This document shows positions 57,461 to 64,000 of a stretch of 64,000 bases of DNA, one piece after another (position 1 is the stretch's first letter; each line of letters starts with the position of its first letter). Source of the stretch: Metellina segmentata (taxonomy: Eukaryota; Arthropoda; Arachnida; Araneae; Tetragnathidae); assembly GCA_947359465.1 (NCBI GenBank), contig OX375881.1, positions 29,429,742 to 29,493,741 on the forward strand, given 5' to 3'. Below the pieces are notes generated by a model. The model had not been told where the DNA came from. It saw only the letters and a program-made list of their open reading frames with translations, and ran no database searches. The translations under genes were made by a program, and so were the position numbers.

Positions 57461-58382
57461 AGAAGATTAAGAAAATCGGAGGGCTTCGAGTTGAAAATAC
57501 TTCATTTTTTGTAGTGTTTGACATGGAATGATCTATTAAATATTTTGTCTATCATGAAATTCTTCTCGTCAAATTTTAAAATCAATTTATTCAAACAAAA
57601 CGTCACTTTTGACCCCAATAGCAAATGAGCAGGGGCTTGTATCCCTTTCTTTGTATGTGTATGTCCTTTACATGAGACGTCGTTTGTCTTGTGTTTGGCA
57701 TAGCTTGGTCAAATAAGGTCATTGTGCCAGTAAACCTAACCACACCAACCTTTAAAATTAATCTGAAGCCTTTCATACTTTTTTCCTAAGCATAGACTCT
57801 GGTCATAACTCAACTTAGAATATAATTTCAGTTTAGAATATTTCTTTTGTTAAGATAAATTAAAGTGCCTTAAAGGTTATATAAATGAAGGTTGATGAAG
57901 AATCGCTTTGGACTTGTTCAACTGCAACGGTGAAAACATTTTTAGAACTATCTTAAAGAAAATTTATGATTCATTTTTTATTCAGGCTGTTTTTTCCAAC
58001 GTTCCTCTTGTGTATATTTTTTCGCTGGTTTATAGACAATATCGGCGAAAATACGTCGGCACAATATAGTTTATAAAATATTGTTATAATCCGGAATTGA
58101 CAGTGAGTCACCACAACTAGCGTCCTTAGAACAGATTCTGGTTCCGATTTATCGTTCGGTGCCAAATGTGATAACAGTGATAGTGAATTGGCGCGGGGAA
58201 ATAATCCACGGCGATCGCCATTCATGCGTTTGCGTGTGGCACCCCTTCTCTAAACGAGCTTTCACACCTGTAGAAAAAAAATCGACTGACCCAAGGTCGA
58301 CTGGAAGCTGCACTTTATAATTTCTGATTGTTTGCAATAATATAGATGATCCTCTACAAGAAAAATGTGGGAAACAAGTGAA
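57461..58382. other. Non-repetitive DNA, no gene recognised
   Basis: Two small - strand frames at 57,971-58,337 overlap in different frames without domains. The part at 58,090-58,260 is GC-richer than average. Confidence 0.45.
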
Positions 58383-58576
58383 GGTAGGTTTGAATTTGAT
58401 TAAGGTCTCATTGGAACAACATAATAGGCTATTGGCGACTGCCCGGGATCAAACTCGAAGGGAAAAATCCAAGGACAACATCACATAATTTTGAACCACG
58501 ATCAGGTGACGACATTAACACCTGAGTTGGCACCCACGTCACCGTGAGGACATTTGAGACTATAACAGATTAAACT
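58383..58576 (-). mobile_element. SINE-1 copy, old, head missing
   Basis: On the - strand, body from GTTATAGTCTCAAATGTCC to a CCTACC tail. Many substitutions; most similar to type B copies (CTCAAATGTCCTCAC). Confidence 0.75.
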
Positions 58577-59108
58577 ATTCGAAACCAAAATGATAAAACC
58601 CTTGAGAAAGAAAAAAAATTCTGAAAGACTACTCTTCGTTGTAAAATATACTCGTAACTTCAGTGTTGAGATTTTTGTTTCCATTTCAAAAGTTAGAAGG
58701 GAAGTTATGAAGTTCGATACGGTGATTCCTGAAGCTTTTTTGTTGTGAGAAAGTTATTAACTTTACTTTTTAATTCAAATTCTTAAAACATATCTACAAG
58801 CGATTTATTTATTAAATTAAAAACAATTTATTTCTCAAAACAGAATCCAAATGTACTATTGATAGTATTTTGTTGCATGTCACAAACTCACAATTCATAT
58901 TATTATTTGAGTTTGAGATAAAGATACAGTAGTTTGGTATTCGGAGATGATTACCATAGTTCTTCAAACCCTGTGTGAACAGATCTTCAGAGAAACCCAA
59001 GAAAAGAGAAGGTGGAACTTCTAAAACAACATATCTCACGATAAACATAGAGTTTCCGATATTTTCCCCATCTCTGAAACTAAACTTAAAGATCGCCTCA
59101 ACATTCGC
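58577..59108. other. No gene recognised upstream of the tRNA
   Basis: AT-rich. The - strand frame at 58,812-59,123 overlaps the tRNA gene and has no recognisable domain. Confidence 0.5.
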
Positions 59109-59181
59109 GGGCCAGTGGCGCAACGGATAACGCGCCTGACTACGGATCAGGAGATTCCAGGTTCGAATCCTGGCTGGCTCG
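59109..59181 (+). tRNA. tRNA-Arg (anticodon ACG)
   Basis: 73 nt, cloverleaf complete. The acceptor stem pairs GGGCCAG with CTGGCTC with one G-U and discriminator G. The anticodon stem is CCTGA/TCAGG around loop CTACGGA, giving anticodon ACG, with A34 read as inosine and decoding CGU, CGC and CGA. The T arm is CCAGG-TTCGAAT-CCTGG. The internal promoters are A box TGGCGCAACGG (59,116-59,126) and B box GGTTCGAATCC (59,160-59,170). There is no intron and no genomic CCA, as normal for a eukaryote. The sequence is very close to the vertebrate tRNA-Arg(ACG) I remember, so this looks like a functional gene rather than a SINE head. Confidence 0.97.
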
Positions 59182-59200
59182 TACCCGGTGATTTACAAAA

Positions 59201-59207
59201 TTTTTTT
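59201..59207 (+). terminator. RNA polymerase III terminator
   Basis: Seven T residues 20 bp after the tRNA gene on the coding strand, a standard polymerase III stop. Confidence 0.85.
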
Positions 59208-59272
59208 CGCCTTGAGTTGTTTTCAAATTGTTTAGTTATTATTCTCCCACCTACATTTTTTTCTGAATTTTT

Positions 59273-59355
59273 ATGAAAACGTTAAAATAACTTTAAAAAA
59301 TAAATTATTTTTTATGAAAACGTTAAAATAACTTTAAAAAATAAATTATTTTTTA
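59273..59355. repeat. 41-bp tandem duplication
   Basis: ATGAAAACGTTAAAATAAC starts at 59,273 and 59,314. Two copies follow each other with no visible difference. Confidence 0.85.
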
Positions 59356-60276
59356 TTCAAATGATATATTTGTGCATTATGTTTTTCATTCACCATAAAA
59401 TTTTTAAATATTTTATAATTAAAGTTATTTTTTCAAAATTCATCGGCTTTTGTGTTTGAATGAAATAGAATCTGAAGTCCGTTTCAAATTACTGGCTGCG
59501 ATTTTTCAACCTTTAATACCTGGATTTTAAGGAAGTACAAATTTTTTCATGGGAATTGTTTTGAACAGAAGCATATATTTAAGGACGGAAATTAATATTT
59601 ACATCAATTCTGCTTGTCTTTAGAAAAATGAGAAATATGAGATATTATTCAGTAAACATTACAGATTTTTTAGAAATACTCTAATTTTTTAGAAATACAA
59701 AAGCATTTATTGATTTGTCAGGTAAATGAAGGTCTTAAAGGTCTTACAAAATATGTAAATTAAACCATCGCATTTTTTTTTATCATTAATCTTTTTCATG
59801 TTTTAACTCTGTGATGGAAGGAATAAATAATATTAACTATTAGAAATCGTTATTTAGAAACAGCGGCTGCTTAACAAGTATGTTTCATAAGTTAGTGTAA
59901 AATTCTGTTCTCAGATGGCAAAATGTTAAAAGTCCCTTTTCCCAAAAAATTGAGTAAGTCCCATCCTGGAGTCTGGTTTGTTAATACTTAGAAGGTGGCA
60001 AAATGTCGTAAGTCTTTTTCTTTCAGCATATGAGAAAACAAAGATAGAAAATTGTAATAAGTCAAAACCCACAGAACCACATGTTGTGAATCTTGAATCT
60101 TAAAATTGCTGTCACGAAAAAAAATAAAAATAAAAGTGACATAACATTTTGCTATCTGAGCACAGATTTTATGCTTTGTAAACGAAACACGAGATTTCGA
60201 AAGGTTGTTAAAATTATGTATTTTTTTGACATAATAATTTTTTTCTTTGTTCTAAATTCGGGGGACTTCTTAACAC
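59356..60276. other. AT-rich DNA, no gene recognised
   Basis: No coding frame of note and no recognised element. Confidence 0.5.
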
Positions 60277-60490
60277 CAAGTGGTTCGGCGAGATATCTCG
60301 TCCATCAAATCTAACCAATTTTGCTGATGACAAGATATCTCTTCACCAAGATATTGCCGATTTTTTTTTATGATGACACGATCAAGATATGGTCTTTTTT
60401 TTATGATGACGCGATCAAGATATGGTCTTTTTTTTCTAATGACGAGATATCTCGTCTATTAAAATCCGATCAGTTCTGACAATATACCTG
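60277..60490. repeat. GAGATATCTC-family repeat
   Basis: CGAGATATCTCGTCCATCAA near 60,289, a degenerate ACAAGATATCTCTTC, two ATGATGACRCGATCAAGATA units with T runs, and GACGAGATATCTCGTC near 60,442. Same family as 52,880 and 56,585, here expanded at its T run. Confidence 0.8.
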
Positions 60491-61094
60491 GCCGAGTCCT
60501 GACAAATCTATGGCACTAACAATAATGAAATTTGGCACACAAGTAGTTCCAATTTTATATCTAACCCGAATTTTAAAATTTGATCTAATCATTTTAAAAT
60601 TAATTTATTATTTTTTCCCCATCCGTTCATTTTTTTTCGTGGAACTGACATCACAGCTCCTCGATTGAAGAAAGCAGAGGATTTTGCGATTTTCGTCCGT
60701 CGGCACTGTGACGTCACAGCTTCTCAATTGAAGAAAGCTTGTTTGGATTTACGTTGTTGATTAGCATGACTTTCTTGTTAACGATTTTTGTCACGGGCAA
60801 AGACTATTTGAGGTTTTCTATCTTCGCGATCGTAAGATAAAGTGAAAATTTCAACGGATTTAAAATCTGTGAAAAGTTTTACACCAGATCGATACTTTAA
60901 ATTTGATTTTCTTTAACTAAGTAATTTTTCAATTGTAACCCGTGTCATGTCGGGTAGAGGTTAGGGCTCATTGTTGAAATTATTGTTTTTTCTTTTTAAT
61001 GTTTCCAGTATCAGTAAGGACAAGAAAATAACTCACACAGGGACCACCGTTCTGGCCTGCTAGTTATACATATGCCGAGCTGAAACGTGCCGGT
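60491..61094. other. Spacer with a short direct repeat and a third CAGATTTCAAAT-type copy
   Basis: No gene recognised. About 30 bp around TCAATTGAAGAAAGC is repeated with a 63-bp offset (60,646 and 60,709). The second copy holds a perfect TGACGTCA at 60,709-60,716. A diverged copy of the 30,229 dispersed repeat lies at about 60,840-60,905. Confidence 0.5.
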
Positions 61095-61220
61095 CTGTGC
61101 TGTGATGACCACATATCTCGTCATCTATACACTGTGGTTTTTTTATGATAACGAGATATGGATCTTGTCAGTTTTCTTCAAGATATCTTGTCCATCAAAA
61201 TCTTGTCAGTTTTCTTTGAA
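61095..61220. repeat. GAGATATCTC-family repeat, degraded
   Basis: ACATATCTCGTCATC, ATAACGAGATATGG and two CTTGTCAGTTTTCTT stretches match parts of the 43-44-bp unit. Confidence 0.65.
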
Positions 61221-61231
61221 TAAAGGGTTAA

Positions 61232-61857
61232 GGGGAGGCGGGACATATTGAAAAAAATTTTTAATTAAAATATTTTGAAAAAAAGAAGGGTCATTTTAAA
61301 TTGCTAAAATTTAAACTATTTTTGATCAATTTTCAAAATTCTTGCAGTAAATTATTCACAAATTTATAAACTTTAATTATGATTCAGCAATTTAAAAAAT
61401 ATTAATTTAATAAAAAATAAAAAATATTTAAATAAAAAAAATTGAAAATTTTAAGGTACTTTTTTTTTTAAAGTTATATTTTTAAAAGTAAATATTTGTT
61501 TCAAATTTGCTGAATCAAAATTAAAGTATAATGTTTGAAAAAGATCTATTCCAAATTTCAACTCTTAAACTTTATCGGTTTTCGACTTATAGCAATTTGA
61601 ATACAGGAAATCTTGAAAAAATGTATCATGAAGTAAAACGCATTTAAAGTTTTAAAGACAGATCTTGTTACCATGACAACAACTGTCAAGAGTGTTAGAT
61701 TTTCAAAACAACGCATCACAAAAAAATATTATATCTCTAGTTCTAATTAAGATAGAAGCATGATTTAAACGTCATTTTAAGCAGAAAAACACAGAGAATT
61801 TCTTAAAATAATAAAAAATAAAACGAAAATTTGACGTTTTTTGTGTCCCGGACCCCC
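61232..61857. mobile_element. Possible small DNA transposon or MITE
   Basis: The left TTAAGGGGAGGCGGGACA and the inverted right end (TTATGGGGGTCCGGGACA on the - strand) agree at 14 of 18 positions, around about 620 bp of very AT-rich DNA with no coding capacity. No convincing target duplication beyond TTA-like ends. Confidence 0.35.
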
Positions 61858-61984
61858 ATAAGAAGGAAGGGTTTATGGAGAAAACAATCAAACCAGTGGT
61901 TTAATGAAGTAAACCTAAAAATTTTTAGTCGCAAAGGAAGCTGTCATACCACTATTACCTATATGAAATGATTGAATCTGATCC

Positions 61985-62077
61985 GTTTCCCTCTAATAAC
62001 GAGATATTTCTTTCGTCAAGATCTGATCAGTTTTGCTAATTACCAGATACGACGTCGAGACACCACCAGAAGGTTTA
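61985..62077. repeat. GAGATATCTC-family repeat, degraded
   Basis: AACGAGATATTTCTTTCGTC, GATCTGATCAGTTTTGC and a CGTCGAGACACCACC end that parallels CGTCGAGACAACCTCC at 57,444. Confidence 0.6.
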
Positions 62078-62495
62078 TACATGTTGCACACATCCGGTTT
62101 TTCAAAGTGCGGCGCCACTGCGGCACCGAAGCCCAACTATGCACACATAACCGTGAAATGACGCACGAACTCATTTCGCGCCATTCGCGATAAATATTCT
62201 ATCGAAAAAAACGTGTTTATTTCGCTTACTTGGTGTAAAAAAAACCATATTTTGAAACAAAATAGACGTTACTGGATACAACCATTTATAAATTATTATT
62301 TATATTCCATTTGTTTATGAAAACAAAGTACTTCAGAACGGAGACTCATGTGAGGCGTCGTGGGGAACTGCGGTACAAATTTCACGCAAGTTGGACGTGC
62401 GGTCGAAGCAGCGGCGCTGGAGGCATGTGTGCACTGCTCCATTGTATCTAATGTATCTCAGCGCACGTTGAAAAATCGAATGTGTGCACCGGGCC
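62078..62495. mobile_element. GC-rich-ended MITE, copy 2
   Basis: 418 bp, alignable over nearly its full length with 37,991-38,432, in the same orientation. The right end GTGTGCACCGGGCC is followed by TTA. The left seven bases are diverged but preceded by TTA at 62,075-62,077. Internal deletions and substitutions show that it is an independent, older copy. Confidence 0.8.
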
Positions 62496-62498
62496 TTA

Positions 62499-63359
62499 AA
62501 AGACGAAAAAAAAAAAGACTTTATTCCCATTGCATAATAACTCTTTTTACTCTGAACACTTACCTACAATAAATTACAAATACAACCAAATCTCTTGCTA
62601 TAGGAAAGTAGCATTGGAATAAAGAGTGAAAACAATTTTAAAGTATGTAATTCTGTCTGTAATATGTGCATAACACACTCATCGATGCTTTTTAATGTGA
62701 GTTACGGTTTTTGTAATCCAACTGAGACAGATCATTATACATTTGATTGTTGCCTTACCAGGTGATACTCATTTGTGTTTCTGCAATACAAGATGTAGTG
62801 GTTTTGCATAGCTTACGGGTAATCGTACTTGCCAAAGAGGCTTGAAGAACGATTTGGGTTGGGTAGACCTGGTCACAACAAAGAGAAGAGAAGCATTCTA
62901 CCAAGCAATTCTCCACCCCCCATTTGTAGTCTTTTGTACTAAAAGTGCTTCTTCTCCGCTTTGTTCACTTTCCCAGAACAAGACCCCTTCGCACCAGCGG
63001 GTCATCCCTTCTTTTCCAAGGGGTGGAAAGACCCCCTCCCGCTTTTATTTGGCCTCTTGACCACCTTGCTGGGAAAAGGCGACGGGAATTCTGGCGAGCG
63101 GCCAAAGGTCAATTTCAAGGGCACGACGAATGAAGGGAACTTGGTCACGGAGTAAAGCACCATACCTGAACCACAGTGGTCCCGGTGATTTCGAAAATAT
63201 TGAATAGCTGAGTTCCCTTGGTAGGGCCTGGAAAGTTTAATTGGAAAGTTTTTCGTGTCCCTTAAGCTCACCCCTTGCAAAACAACCCCCAGAGAATGCA
63301 GTATGCCTGGGTTATAAACAGGGGTTCACGGGGAGTGTAGATAAGCGTTGCATGTGCCT
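62499..63359. other. GC-richer non-repetitive stretch, no gene recognised
   Basis: Four short frames overlap at 62,842-63,280 (three + and one -), a sign of low stop density rather than coding. No domain recognised. Possible regulatory or transcribed non-coding DNA. Confidence 0.4.
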
Positions 63360-63491
63360 TGGTTGATGAGTGCAGTGGTTACTCCCAATACGAGGCGTTG
63401 TCCTAGGATTTTTACCTTCGGGATTGATCCCGGACAGTCGCCCATAACCCATTGTGTTTCTTCAGTTCAATGTTGATTTCCTACCTACCCA
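63360..63491 (+). mobile_element. SINE-1 3' fragment, old
   Basis: TACGAGGCGTTGTCCTAGGA, GATTGATCCCGGAC and a CCTACCTACC tail identify the 3' half of SINE-1. Strongly diverged. Confidence 0.7.
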
Positions 63492-63776
63492 CATGCAATC
63501 ACAATGAATTTTGTAGAGAAGTTTCATTTGTCTTTTTAAAAAGATCGGAAAGAAACTTCCTACAAAGCTAAATTATTGTTAGTTAAATTTATATATAATA
63601 CAAATTTAGAGCAATAATCGTTCTCTACAAAATACACTTTATTTTTTATCTGACTCCATACATAGAGATATTGACACGGCTGCCTTATCAGACATTATTT
63701 TTTGGAACGAACGCGGAGATCAGAAGCTGTGCGGATCTCTTTTATGCTGCTGCCATTCTTATCAAACGAAATTACG

Positions 63777-63887
63777 CGAAAATATAATAGTAACTAGTGT
63801 GCAAACGATAATACGAAAATATAACAGTAAAAAGTGTGCAAACGATAATACGAAAATATAAAAGTAAGTAACGTGATAACGATAATC
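63777..63887. repeat. 37-bp minisatellite
   Basis: CGAAAATATAA starts at 63,777, 63,814 and 63,851, with the third unit diverging at its end. The flanks are AT-rich with no gene, and the last frame to 63,991 is not supported. Confidence 0.85.
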
Positions 63888-64000
63888 CGAACAATTTTTT
63901 GTTCAAATAAATTTGTACCTAAGGGGTTAAAACATTTTGACAGAGCACACATAAGGCAAAGCTTAACGAATTTTAAACTAAATTCGAACAACTTTTTAGA

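Noticed and set aside
62842..63280. Cluster of four short frames as a gene
   Set aside because: Three + frames and one - frame overlap with no domain or splice-site support; treated as a GC-richer non-coding stretch.

Overview
The window is eukaryotic genomic DNA, almost certainly from an animal. Three observations support this: one intact eukaryotic tRNA-Arg(ACG) gene with internal A and B boxes; many tRNA-derived SINEs with target-site duplications; and hAT, pogo/Tigger-like and Ty3/gypsy-type transposable elements. The main SINE body resembles repeats I remember from spider genomes, so an arachnid is my best guess. That is memory-based inference and could not be checked here. No intact host protein-coding gene is visible. 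Apart from the retrotransposon polyprotein, protein-like sequence consists of decayed transposase pieces.

Region 1 (1-29,232) is one continuous 99-bp satellite of about 295 head-to-tail copies, running off the left edge of the window. It has a clear higher-order structure: shared variant monomers recur at offsets of 1,485, 1,782, 2,079 and 4,950 bp, all exact multiples of 99. Because 99 is divisible by 3 and the monomer lacks stops in one frame on each strand, it produces long spurious ORFs on both strands. I do not annotate these as genes.

Region 2 (29,233-30,692) holds a decayed pogo/Tigger-type transposase C-terminus, a 38-bp T run and a pair of dispersed repeats. Region 3 (30,693-37,352) is a complete, apparently very young LTR retrotransposon. 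It has by-eye identical 342-bp LTRs, a 5-bp ATCGT target duplication, a tRNA-Ser-type primer binding site, a polypurine tract and a single uninterrupted 1,515-codon gag-pol. The domain order is gag, protease, integrase, reverse transcriptase, RNase H, the unusual order of Gmr1-like Ty3/gypsy elements, and the capsid part looks SCAN-like.

Region 4 (37,358-42,700) is a stack of DNA transposons. A 3.6-kb hAT element carries a GC-rich MITE and a SINE, and the SINE is itself split by a second, 1.08-kb hAT; target duplications support the hAT and SINE layers. A Tigger-like MITE and a probable hAT-type MITE follow. Region 5 (42,700-64,000) is mostly non-coding. It contains at least a dozen copies of a SINE family that occurs with two different tRNA-like heads, a second SINE family, several minisatellites, a 258-bp triplication that includes a SINE piece, and a dispersed family built around a GAGATATCTC palindrome. 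It also has GC-richer single-copy islands of unknown function and the tRNA-Arg gene at 59,109-59,181.

The genes here do not form a pathway. The window is a layered record of satellite amplification and transposition, with one cellular RNA gene and one probably competent retrotransposon.
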